Shown: piece by piece, positions 23,238-32,905 of the stretch
How positions within the stretch are numbered: the stretch's first letter is position 1
How the letters are laid out: the number at the start of each line of letters is the position of its first letter
Assembly: GCF_030272615.1 (NCBI RefSeq)
Contig: NC_081406.1
Location: 171,578,361-171,642,360 of the forward strand
Source of the DNA: Cryptomeria japonica
Lineage: Eukaryota > Streptophyta > Pinopsida > Cupressales > Cupressaceae
Length of the DNA: 64,000 nucleotides
Direction of reading: 5' to 3'
Notes under the pieces: model-generated
Told to the model about the DNA's origin: nothing
Databases searched by the model: none
The model's input: the letters and a program-made list of their open reading frames with translations, nothing else
Program-made: the position numbers and the translations under genes

Positions 23238-25319
23238 CAAAAATGATCAAAATGTACAAAATCTATCATCTTTGTGTCCAGTACAAAGAATACAATGATA
23301 AAAAATACAACAGAGACCACATCTCTCAAGTATGGCTATCCCCTGATGGAGATGGTCTAGCTCCAGATGTCCCCACCCCTAGATCTCTAGGGGTCTCCTG
23401 TCTTGATGGCCCTATCACACCTCAACTCTTGGACCGCGACCCAATATCTCGAGATCGACTAGATCTCGACTGTGTGAAGCTCTGTACTTGGCGATCCCTA
23501 GGTACCGCAGCCTCATAGTGCCGACAGTAGTACTCCACCTTCTAAGCTCTCAAAGATAGCTCTCTCAAGGTGTCTCTCATCGGACCACCTGTCGCTGCTC
23601 TCTGCACACTCGCTGCAAGCTCCTCCACTCGACCTTGCCACTCTATCTCCGTGTCTCGCTCAGTGGTCAACTATGCAATCTACCGTTGATATGTCAATAC
23701 CTATGCCTGTAGCTGCTGTACGGTCACCTGCAGGGTCCGAATCTATGCATCCTCAACATGAGTGGGGATCCGAACCCATAGCGGTACCTATGCAGGGGCA
23801 TCCCCTCTAACTCTGCCTATCCTCGGTGCAGGAGGCGGTAGCACATCTGTCCTCCTCCTCTGAGCTGGCCATGTCACCTCATCCGTCCCCCCCACTACGG
23901 CTAATACCTCTCCCACTCTCCCCTCTCCACCGACTCCAATGGCCAATCCGCCTCTCCCCCTGTCCATCACTGCCCGTCTAACTGCTCTCTCCAAACCTCT
24001 ACCTCCTCTCCTCCCTCTATCTCCCCTCCTCCCCTAATCTCCTCTCCCTCATCATCCTCCTCCACCATCTCCATCATCCTCATCATCTCCACCTCCCTCA
24101 TCATCATCATCATCATCATCATCACATGTCGGCCGCATCTCCTCTGGATCTGAAATCCTGGCCACTGCCCGCGCAACGAACAATCTCGCGAACTCATCTG
24201 TCATACCCGCATCCAAAATCTTCAGGGCATAATCCCATATCTAGCTCGCCAAACTAACAAACTCCTCCACCACCACTGCACTATCAATCATTGGACCCCA
24301 ATCTGGTATGTCCTGCCTCTGCCATGCATATAAATAGGCCCCCTAAGGTATACCCTGCTGTCGACCAAACTGTCGCAAAACTCGGGTCACCACGACCCTC
24401 TCAATAAAAAATGGGGTCCTCCCAATTAGGTATCTCATCATGAACACATAGGGTATATCTAGCCCGTCCTCCACCCATACCTCACACCCTGTATACGGTC
24501 GCCATGTGACCGTATCAATGTCATCCAAAACTCTCCTCCAATGCTCTAGTTTGCCTAGCTTCCGCTAGACAACTAGACCCCTGTACCCATAGGCATAGGC
24601 ACATCCAACGGGCCTATCTCTGTCTGCTAATGGCCTGCCTGCTGGAATGTGCTCCCAGCACCATACCTATAAGAGCGTCACGCCAGCTGACAAACTACCA
24701 TAACCTAGGTATACCACCTCGTGCAAGTCCCTATACAGATGGGCTAGCATAGCCGATCTCCACGCAAACCTATGGCCCTGTGTAACCATGTCCTCTACCA
24801 CCAGCCCCCATCCCACAGTGAATCCCTTTGACCTACAATCAGGACAAAGGAATCCACCTATAAACCCTGGCAGTACTGAAGGAAGCGGTGCATAATCCAA
24901 GTCCAGGAACTCCTGCCAAGGGATCTTATATCCGCATACTGTCTCATCCTGAAATATGTGGCGCAGTGCCTCTGTGCCACCCTCCTTTGACTGCTCATAA
25001 GGTATTAGTGCACCTACTACTAGTATGCACAGAATCCTGTAACAGTCCTCTGGTGTGACTGTCATTTCACCTGTGGCAAAGTGGAAGGTGTTCGTGTCAT
25101 TGTGCCACCTCTCTGCGAGCACTGTCAGTAACCCCTAGTTCACAGTGAACCGAGGCATATCCAATAGGGATGTCAAACCACATCTCTCAATCATATCCAG
25201 GTCGACCTGTGTCAACCATGGTATCAGAGTCCAAGGCCTAGGAAATCACTCACACGACTGAACCATGCCCAATCGCTCCTGTCAACCAGCAAAACAAGTC
25301 CAATATCAGTTTCCACATC

Positions 25320-25772
25320 ACAACAAAAATATCAAAATCAAAATCACATCAACAACATAAAACAATTTGCTCATCTACATCAAGTTAAACATCCTATCAT
25401 TTCATATCAACTTGTCAAACAACTCAAGTTATCAAAAACCATATCAAAACTTGTAAAACAACTCAAGTCTCCAAATCACATAAACTTGTAAAACAACTCA
25501 AGTTTCCCACCCATATCAACTTGTAAAACAACTCAAGTTTCCAACCCATATCAGCTTGTAACACAAATTAGGCTTCACACATTGAACTTGAAATAAAGTG
25601 CAAAAATAAATCATGCTTTGATCAAAACAACACATTAATATCTATGCATAACTTGAAATATCGCAAATCAAAACAAGTTATATCAACACTCATATTGGAC
25701 AAATCAATAAAAACCACAACAACAAAACACAACAATTGCACAAATCACCCCATCCCACAAAATTTTTCCTGA
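25320..25772. other. TAT-1 antisense intron, AT-rich remainder
   Basis: Contains four to five copies of an AACTTGTAAAACAACTCAAGT-like unit of about 35-40 bp (25400-25570) and otherwise no feature. Confidence 0.6.
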
Positions 25773-26229
25773 TGCACTAAAACAGATTCTCCCCGCGCTA
25801 AAATACACCCATGTGCTAGGTTGTTTTTCCCACGCACTACTCTATTTACCCTATGTGCTAGAATGCTTCCATGCACTATCCTTTTTCCCCAATGCGCCAT
25901 CCAACCTACCCTATGCGCTAAAACCCATTTATGCGCTAACCTATACCTTGTTGACCCTACCTATTTGACCCTATGCGCTAGGTCTACCCTACGCGCTAAA
26001 ACCCCTTACCCATGCGAACCCCTATGACCCCTATGTGCTAGGTCTTACTCATGTGCTATCCTGTTGACCTGACGTGCTACCCTACATTCGACATGCGCTA
26101 CTTTCCCTCAATGCGCTAACTGAGAACTTCTATGCACTACATTATTTTGTTTCGGATGCAACCCTAAAATTCAAATTTTATGCACTACCCAAATTTTTGT
26201 ATGCACTAAATTGCAACTCTGACATGCTA
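25773..26229 (-). repeat. TAT-1 3' array: 22 inverted TAGCGCA motifs, 21/18/21 spacing (60-bp super-period)
   Basis: On the plus strand the units read TGCGCTA, i.e. TAGCGCA on the minus strand. Starts: 25773, 25794, 25812, 25833, 25854, 25872, 25893, 25914, 25932, 25953, 25974, 25992, 26013, 26034, 26052, 26073, 26094, 26112, 26133, then 26181, 26202, 26223. Steps cycle 21, 18, 21 for 18 intervals. The array lies inside the predicted intron of the antisense gene. About half the units have TG or CA in place of the central CG. Confidence 0.9.
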
Positions 26230-26465
26230 AACCGCTCAAACCAAATTTCAAAAATAAAAAACTAACCAAAAATGACAAAATCAAAAATCAAAAAAGGGTC
26301 AAAAGTGTTGACTTACTGGTGGTCCATATGCGGCAGGTCTCCAGTACCTCCGAACGCACTCAAAACGATGCCTGGAATACGGAATAGGCATTTTGACTTC
26401 TCTCCAAATTCTCTTTCTCTAAAGTCAACAATGCACAAATGAATCAAATCAAAGCACTTTTCCCC

Positions 26466-26472
26466 TTTTATA
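26466..26472 (-). promoter_or_regulatory. TATA box of TAT-1 antisense gene
   Basis: Minus strand CTATAAAAGGGG, 75 bp upstream of the exon 1 ATG. TAT-2 has GGTATAAATGGGG about 98 bp upstream of its own exon 1 ATG. Position and conservation argue for a real promoter. Confidence 0.65.
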
Positions 26473-26778
26473 GGAGGAAAATGAAATTAGGGTTAGGGAA
26501 CTGGGCATGTAATTTGCTCATAGTCTCCCTTATACCCTAAAAACATGAAAATTATCAGGAGATGAATCAATTTAAACATTTCACATAGACAAAATCATAC
26601 ACACCAAATCAAATCAAAATTTTCAAAATATTGATTCATCTCCCAAGGGGGCATCACGCATCAAATCAAATCTGGGGCACGACTTGCAAATCATAAGAGC
26701 AACACAAAAATTTCATTTGATCATAAATCACGATAACACATCATTTTCTTTGAAATAACATGTGCACACACGTCACTT

Positions 26779-26793
26779 CAAAGAGGGGCAAAA
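26779..26793 (+). other. TAT-1 polypurine tract
   Basis: CAAAGAGGGGCAAAA immediately precedes the 3' LTR. TAT-2 has TCAAAGAGGGGCAAA in the same place. It primes plus-strand DNA synthesis. Confidence 0.9.
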
Positions 26794-27887
26794 TGTAGAC
26801 GTATAAAAATGACCATATTCCTAAATGAATATTTTATGTTCATTTTTCTATTTAATTAAATTTAATTTAATTAAATTACCCACATTCTTCTGTTTAAATT
26901 AAGTAAATTACTCAATTTATTTCAATTAAATTCACTAGACTTCTTTTTACCATTTAATAAATAAATCATTTTATTCATTTAAAACCCCCCCTATCCACTT
27001 TTAATTAAATTCAAATTTAATTAAATAGTTATCCTAAATTGAATAAATCTAATTTATTTAATTGCCCCAATTGCTACCAAATTGAATTAAATTAACTTTA
27101 TTTCAATTAAATCCTATTATCCCTCCACCCACTTGCATTCTCTTACATCTCCCACTTGCCTTCCTAAACCCCTTCCTAATTTCTTCTAGACCCTTCTAAT
27201 CACTTCTAAATTAACCTAACCCATCTTCTAAACTTTGTCACATCCCTAAGCAAGGGGAGGTCACTTCTCACAACCTTAAAGTCTTTGATAACCATTAAAG
27301 GCTTCAAGTCCTCAACCACTAAATTTTCCAAAGTCTCTCAAACAAACCATTAATGGTTAACTCAACCCCCTTGCATGATTAAAGAATTTCTTTTAATTCA
27401 ACCTCCATGTAACCCAAGGGTCTCATCAAGCATTCATTGCTTTGACTATGGTTATCCCTTAATCATTTGCACAAGAGTTTATCCTTGGATTAACTCTTAA
27501 TCCAATGGGTAATCCTAACTTAAGCTTGACCCTTACCCTCTAGATAACCATGAGGTCTTCTCAGGTATTGAATGCCTCCAACCCCTTTTCTCAACCTAGT
27601 TTTATGTTGACATTTGTCACCATTTCATTGGTGCAAATTACAAACATGGATCCCCAACTTTCAAACTCAACCCTTGATTAACTCTTTCAATCCTGACCTT
27701 CCATTGCCCTATTTTTGCTATAAATAGAGCTCTCATTCTTCCATTTTTTATCATCCAAGTTTGTAGTATCATACTTATGCTCAAATACATTCAAGCTTTC
27801 ATACCATTTATGCTCATCATTTTAGCCTCTCTTTTAGATAGAAATTAATCTAAATATGCATGTTTAGAGTACTTTCTTTATCATTAG
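26794..27887 (+). repeat. TAT-1 3' LTR, first part
   Basis: Matches 9596-10674 of the 5' LTR from TGTAGACG up to ATCATTAG, where TAT-2 is inserted. It carries a TTTAATTTAATTAAA insertion not in the 5' LTR and about 17 substitutions. Confidence 0.93.
27883..27887 (+). other. Target-site duplication of TAT-2, left copy (ATTAG)
   Basis: ATTAG precedes TGTAGTCAC here and follows GGGCATCA at 46702-46706. A perfect 5-bp duplication fixes the TAT-2 ends. Confidence 0.95.
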
Positions 27888-29323
27888 TGTAGTCACATAA
27901 ATCTGTCCATTTTAATTAAATGAATATTTCGTATTTATTTGATTAAAAATCCACTAACCATCAATTAATTAAATTAATATTTAATTAATTCATCCCCAAA
28001 CATTCTTCTATTAATTAAATAAATTATTCAATTTATTTTAATTAATTCATTAAATCCAATTCAAATCAATTAAATAAATAAAATCAATTTATTTAATTAC
28101 ATCCCCCTTTTCCTCTTTTAAATAAATAAAACATTTATTTAAATCATTATCCCCACCCCACTTGCATTTTCCTACAAATGCAACTTGCACACATTTTGAA
28201 ATAAATGAATTTTTATTTTAAATAAAATCCTATTTTCCCTCACCCACCAAATCCACTTGCAAAATCAAATCCCCTTCTAGATTCTTCTAACCCCTTCCTA
28301 ATTAGCCTAATCCATCCCCTAATTATTGTCACATTCCTAAGCAAAATGGAGTCACTTCTCAAATGGCCCAAAGTCTTGGATAACCATTGAAGGTTTTCAA
28401 CCTTCAACCACCAAAAACCCCAAAGTCTTTGAAAACCATTAAAGGCTTCCAACTTTCAACCACATAATCCACAAAGTCTCCAATAACCATTAATGGTTAA
28501 CCCAAACCCTCCTACATGGTTAAAACATTTGTTTTGACTCAACCTCTACCCAACCCAAGGGTCTCATCAGGTCATTAATGCTTTGACCATGATTATCTCT
28601 TAATCATTTGCACAAAGGTTTATCCTTGGATTAACTCCTAATCCAGTGGGTAATCCTAATTTAGGCTTGACCCTTAGTCTTTAGATAACCATGAGGTCTT
28701 CTCAGGCCTTTAATGCCTCCAACCTCTTCTCTCAACCCAATCTTATGTTGACACTTGTCACCATTTCATTGGTGCCAATTGTGCACATGGATCCCCAACT
28801 TTCAAGCTTGACCCTTGATTAAACCTTTCAATCCTGGCCATCCATTGCTCCATTTTTCCTATAAATAGAGCCCATTCCCTCATAATCCACATCCTGAAAA
28901 CTTGTAAGCATTTAGACTATAGCCATTTTAGAGAGCATTTAGCATAGCATAACTAAATATTGTCTTTTTGGTAAAATCAATCATTTTAGCATTAAAAATA
29001 GCTTTTCATTTCATGTTTGGAGCTATTCTACAAATCTCAATTCTCCATAAGCATCCATAGTGCAAAAAGCTGCCGAGAGCTACACTATTTTGGAACTTGG
29101 AGAGGAGAGGAACAAGGGAGAAAGGAGCTAATATCGTGTTAAGAGATAGTTGGAGATATCTCATTGTCTTACTTCTTTAGTTAGATTCATTAGCATGTGT
29201 TTTTAGTATCTCTCTTGGAATGCCTTCATTTGTGTTTAGTTTTGATTGATTAACTCTAACATCTTGTGTGTTTTGTGTTGTTTGATCTTAGACTAACTAT
29301 TTGTGCCATTTAGGAGGGCATCA
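27888..29323 (+). repeat. TAT-2 5' LTR
   Basis: Starts TGTAGTCACATAAATCTG and ends AGGAGGGCATCA. Rich in AATTAAAT up to about 28230. TATA box at 28860-28867 in CTATAAATAGAGCCC. It differs from the 3' LTR at six bases (for example CGTATTTA versus CATATTTA, CTGCCGAG versus CTGCTGAG). Confidence 0.95.
28860..28867 (+). promoter_or_regulatory. TATA box of TAT-2 5' LTR
   Basis: TATAAATA, same context and LTR position as in TAT-1. Confidence 0.75.
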
Positions 29324-29325
29324 TT

Positions 29326-29343
29326 TGGTGAACCCGACGTGAA
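29326..29343 (+). other. TAT-2 primer binding site
   Basis: TGGTGAACCCGACGTGAA begins two bases after the LTR. It differs from the TAT-1 primer site. I cannot assign the tRNA by eye. Confidence 0.65.
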
Positions 29344-29420
29344 TCGAATACGCAACCTTCTGATCATTCATTTTTGAAATTAACATTTTGCTTGTTGAAA
29401 TTGTCACACAGGTCGCGCTT

Positions 29421-29690
29421 CGGCGCTATTGAACGCGTTTTAGCGCTATTGAAAATTTTCTTTTAGCGCTATTGACCCTAAGATAGCGCTATTGAAAATG
29501 TTTTAGCGCTATTGATAACATTCCAGCGCTATTGTCACAGTTTCAGCGCTATTGACATAATTATAGCGCTTTTGTCTTCTCGGGATTTTCTTTTCTTTTA
29601 GCGCTACTGTTTAAATTAGCGCTTCTGCTCACGCAGACTAGCGCTTTTGTATTAATCAGCGCTTCTGTAAAAACACAGAATAGCGTTGTT
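29421..29690 (+). repeat. TAT-2 leader array: 13 TAGCGCTATTG-type motifs, ~20-bp grid
   Basis: Motif starts: 29421, 29441, 29464, 29484, 29504, 29524, 29544, 29564, 29599, 29617, 29639, 29657, 29681. Most steps are exactly 20 bp. The core AGCGCT is a perfect palindrome and ATTG usually follows. Spacers are unrelated. The array sits between a possible donor (CACACAG/GTCGCG at 29411/29412) and a strong acceptor (TTCTCTTCTTTGTGCAG ending at 29802), so it may be intronic in the leader. Confidence 0.9.
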
Positions 29691-29802
29691 GCGACAGAGT
29701 GTCACCCAAATGGACTTGTAACCCAAAAATCAGAATTTAGGCTTGTGGAAGCCCCCCTCTTTGAGCATTGATTTTATTAACTTGTTTCTCTTCTTTGTGC
29801 AG

Positions 29803-31209
29803 GTTAAACAACACAACAAAATCACAAAAATTTTCATTTAGTGCTTAAAAAGAACTTAAAAACACAAAAAAAAGAGTTTTTCATTGTTTTCTAGTTAGGC
29901 CTCATTTTCTTTGGTGCTTAAAATTAACAACACAAAATTTGATTTCATTGCATCAATTGGGACCTAAAATTTACAATCCACATTTCAAGAATTTGGTGCA
30001 CATAAAATTGACAAACCACTTGTTTTTGATTTATTTTTGGCAAACAAATTTTCCTTCAAAGCAAAACGTGTTTTTCATTAAGTTGACCAGGATTTCAAAT
30101 TCTAGATTACAAAACACACTGCCTTTGAAGTTAAAAAGAACACCATGACTGTTGGAGCAACATCTCCAAATAGTTAGATCATATTGCCATGATGGATTAA
30201 AAAGAACAAGTAAATTTCGTGTTTGGCACGCTTGTGCACAAAAGTCAGTCGAGTGGACCCACTTCTAACACACACTATCCTCTCCCTTGGCTCTCGTGGT
30301 CCTAGGTGCAAGAGAAAAGTGTTAGTAACGCTCACATTTTATCTTTTTAAGAGAGGCCTGTCAAGGGATCGATACTCTTGGGAACGACCTCGAGCGGTAA
30401 ATGCTTCGAGCCGCTATAGAAATCAGGTGAGAGCGAAAGCTGTAGCCTTGGGTATAGCTGTTCCTACAGTGTAACTGGCCGAAAGGACAAATGGGCCCCA
30501 CCACCAATTACAAGGCTCTTAAGTGAGTCACTGCAGAATGAACTTATGTCCAAAAACATCGAACATGACTAAACACCTTTAAGTAGTAGCCCACCTGTTC
30601 TATTGATTGAGGATATTTGAGGTATAATTTAGTGCAAGAGCATAGAAGGTTTTGCTCCCAAGATACTCACCATACATATTTCCTTGAGTAGAAACATAGC
30701 TTTTTGAAAAGTCACTTGTGGCTTGATAAAAGTGGTGACTCCCCCATCATAGGGATCATCTATTTGTTATGCTCGTGCAAGACTTAGTATATCACATCCT
30801 TACCTGCCACGGCGGGATTCATAAGGTATGTAGTACCAAAGTCGAAGAAATATCAAGATGTGGGCTAAATTTATCACAACTGGCCATTTGACCTTAGGGA
30901 TAAAAAGTGTTTGAAGTGTGTTCGTTTTACAGACCTAGTGCAAATTGAGCCGACTTCAGGCTTTGGAATTACACCTTAAAATAAATCTAAAGGAAGGGTC
31001 AAAAACAAGTCCAAGGATTGGGTTGATCTAGACCCATACTCATTTGTGCCTTTTGAGGCTACAATTTTGTGTTTGTGTGCTTGCTTTGTTTTCTTGTCAA
31101 AAGAAAAATTAGAAAATCAAATCCCAAAAACAAAGTATTCATCCAACATCTATCAACACAACCAAAAATACCAAAAACAAAGGGGAAACAACACAGAGTC
31201 ACAACTTTT
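29803..31209 (+). other. TAT-2 leader, remainder
   Basis: Non-coding, with TTAAAAAGAAC near 29848, 30133 and 30198 and the TTGGAGCAACATCTCC segment at 30150 shared with TAT-1. Around 30225-30480 the base composition is less AT-rich (for example GACCTCGAGCGGTAAATGC), and a short open frame at 30223-30474 has no recognisable product. Confidence 0.5.
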
Positions 31210-31593
31210 ATGACCATTCTTCACATCTTGCGAAAGAAGAAGTGTCATCTATTTATTACCTTGAAAAGAAGACCATTAAGCTCAAAGGCTTTGATCAAAA
31301 GAAGGAAATTCTTCTATCTCAATAGACAAATCTTTGTCTCACATAGAGTCTTTCTACATCGCATGCGTCTCTATCTTCAAGGAAAAACAAACGAGTTTGA
31401 TTCTAAATCATTAAACCGCAGAGCTTTTATGCAATATAGAGCTCTGAGTTATCACAAAAATCAAGGAGGAAAGATTAATCCCAATTTCTTCCCAAACATT
31501 TGTATCACCTACAACATAGCTTGAGAAGTGCCACCAACACCTGAAAGGGAAGAAGAAGAGTTTGTTCCATTTGTGACACAAAGTTTTTATTGA
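31210..31593 (+). CDS. TAT-2 ORF1: basic protein with in-frame UGA
   Basis: ATG at 31210; 104 codons to a TGA at 31522-31524, the same length as in TAT-1. Conserved blocks: H-I-L-R-[RK]-K, S-H-R-V-F-L-H, G-G-K-I-N-P-N-F and C-I-T-Y-N. After the TGA the frame stays open and conserved (P-P-T-P-E-R ... E-F-V-P-F-V-T-Q-S-F-Y) to a TGA at 31591-31593. An acidic stretch of E's lies in this extension. About 457 bp separate it from gag, whereas TAT-1 has one base. No domain recognised; position matches the ORF1 of Ogre-type elements. Confidence 0.72.
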
Positions 31594-32050
31594 AAGTTGA
31601 AAAACAAGACATCCATCATCTCACTCATACATCATCACTTCATCATCAATCCATCCCAAAACTCTCAAAACATTAAGAGGTTCTTGTCCCAAGATTCTTT
31701 CTTTTTAGATATTGCTTGAAATCAAACACATCACATCACTTTTTAGATTGTTTCTACATCTAGGATAAGCTCATCCTAAGAGACACATCTACGCAGGTTA
31801 AAACTAGTTCATGAGTGAATCCTCTCATTGCTAGGTAGTCAAAATCTGTAACACATCTCAGATTTCTCTACACCTTATCACATCAAATCTTATCAAAACA
31901 AACAAGCAATTCAAAGAAGGAATTTCGGTTACATCTACCTTAAAGTGCTAGAGATCCCCATACAACACAAATCACCAACCAATCAATCTTTCATTTCATC
32001 ACAACTCATCATCATCTTCAATCAACTTCGAAAACAAACTTGCAAACAAA
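31594..32050 (+). other. Spacer between TAT-2 ORF1 and gag
   Basis: 457 bp of non-coding AT- and C-rich sequence (many CATCA runs), absent from TAT-1, where the two frames nearly touch. It could be an intron retained only here or a TAT-2 insertion. I see no terminal repeats. Confidence 0.5.
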
Positions 32051-32905
32051 ATGGCTCAAACCCGATCACGATCAAGGCAACGAGAAATAGAAATTGAGGA
32101 AGAAGAGGACAACCTCAATGAATTTCAAGAAGCACTTGGAGGAAATGGGAATGATGAAAACCCAAGCACACCCACTCCTTCAACAATCGAAAGGGTTCAG
32201 CATAATCCTCATTTTAACAGACTATTTGATGAAATACTAAGGAGTAATGCGGATGCTCACTTCTTAAAACTTGCTCAAGAAGGAGCCAAACTCCCCTCAG
32301 ACTTTGATCTTGCCCAATTAAGACAAGCATCAGAAAGACAAAGTCGCCATGAGGAGGAAAGGCGTAGAGATCCCATCAGATATAACATCCCTCGAGGTAA
32401 CCCACCACCTCCTCCTCCTAATGAAATGGAGATGTTGCGGCAACAAGTTGAGAATCTCGCCCAACAACTTCATAGTGGTGTCAAGATTAACCAATTCTCA
32501 CTTAATGACATCTGTCCCTATCCGTTTGATAGGAATCTTTATATGCCACCCTTTCCATGCGGGTTCGAAACACCAAAATTCAAAAAATATAGAGGAAAGG
32601 GAGATCCCCGCGATCATGTCCGAGAATTTCATTTCGCTTGTCTCGAAGTCGCTTATGAGGACACATACCTAATGCACCTTTTTCCCCAAAGCTTGGGAGG
32701 AACAACCACATCATGGTTTTCCCGACTTCCAGGTGGCATTAGAACATTTGAGGAACTCATCCAGAAGTTCCTATCTCATTACTCTTATAATATTGAACGC
32801 GACATCACCATGGCTGATCTGTGCAACACCAAACAAAAACCAGGTGAATTATTCTCAGTATTCCTGCAACGATGGCGCCAAATGTCTAGCAGACGTTCTC
32901 TTTAG
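32051..32905 (+). CDS. gag: TAT-2 gag, capsid part (ends at TAG)
   Basis: ATG at 32051 (M-A-Q-T-R-S-R-S-R) opens the 7.3-kb gag-pol frame. An acidic N-terminal region is followed by a proline run (P-P-P-P-P-P-N-E-M-E) and a short coiled-coil-like heptad region (M-L-R-Q-Q-V-E-N-L-A-Q-Q-L). The Gag capsid core follows: N-D-I-C-P-Y-P-F-D-R, K-F-K-K-Y-R-G-K-G-D-P-R-D-H, F-P-Q-S-L-G-G and F-L-Q-R-W-R-Q-M. The TAG at 32903-32905 falls inside Gag. The frame continues without shift, so the capsid C-terminus is in the next segment. In TAT-1 a TGA lies one codon earlier in the alignment. A CAG-to-TAG change is the simplest explanation. Confidence 0.9.
   Translation: MAQTRSRSRQREIEIEEEEDNLNEFQEALGGNGNDENPSTPTPSTIERVQHNPHFNRLFDEILRSNADAHFLKLAQEGAKLPSDFDLAQLRQASERQSRHEEERRRDPIRYNIPRGNPPPPPPNEMEMLRQQVENLAQQLHSGVKINQFSLNDICPYPFDRNLYMPPFPCGFETPKFKKYRGKGDPRDHVREFHFACLEVAYEDTYLMHLFPQSLGGTTTSWFSRLPGGIRTFEELIQKFLSHYSYNIERDITMADLCNTKQKPGELFSVFLQRWRQMSSRRSL

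Larger units (their letters stand above)
23341..26391 (-). pseudogene. TAT-1 antisense gene: two-exon Plant Mobile Domain protein (decayed)
   Basis: Minus strand. Exon 1 is 26391-26317: ATG plus 24 codons (M-P-I-P ... H-R-F-E ... Y-G-P-P), ending at a GTAAGT donor. The intron is 26316-25279, with CAG acceptor. Exon 2 starts at 25278 (E-R-L-G) and is in frame with the Plant Mobile Domain: A-E-R-W-H, G-E-M-T-V-T-P-E-D, G-G-F-L-C-P-D, W-E-H-I-P-A-G-R-P, W-R-P-Y and V-L-R-Q-F-G-R-Q-Q-G-I-P. A gene of identical layout is in TAT-2. Plant Mobile Domain proteins such as Arabidopsis MAIN and MAIL1 are nuclear and affect transposon silencing. Stops at about 25248, 25137, 24669 and later make this copy dead. 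The exon structure is my prediction; the C-terminal end is approximate. Confidence 0.75.

Noticed and set aside
29421-29690. CRISPR-like spacing of short repeats with unique spacers
   Set aside because: Repeats are only 7-11 bp with 10-bp spacers, lie in a plant retrotransposon leader and have no cas genes; nothing in common with CRISPR beyond regular spacing.
30223-30474. Possible small leader protein in TAT-2
   Set aside because: No matching frame in the corresponding TAT-1 leader and no motif; kept only as leader sequence.
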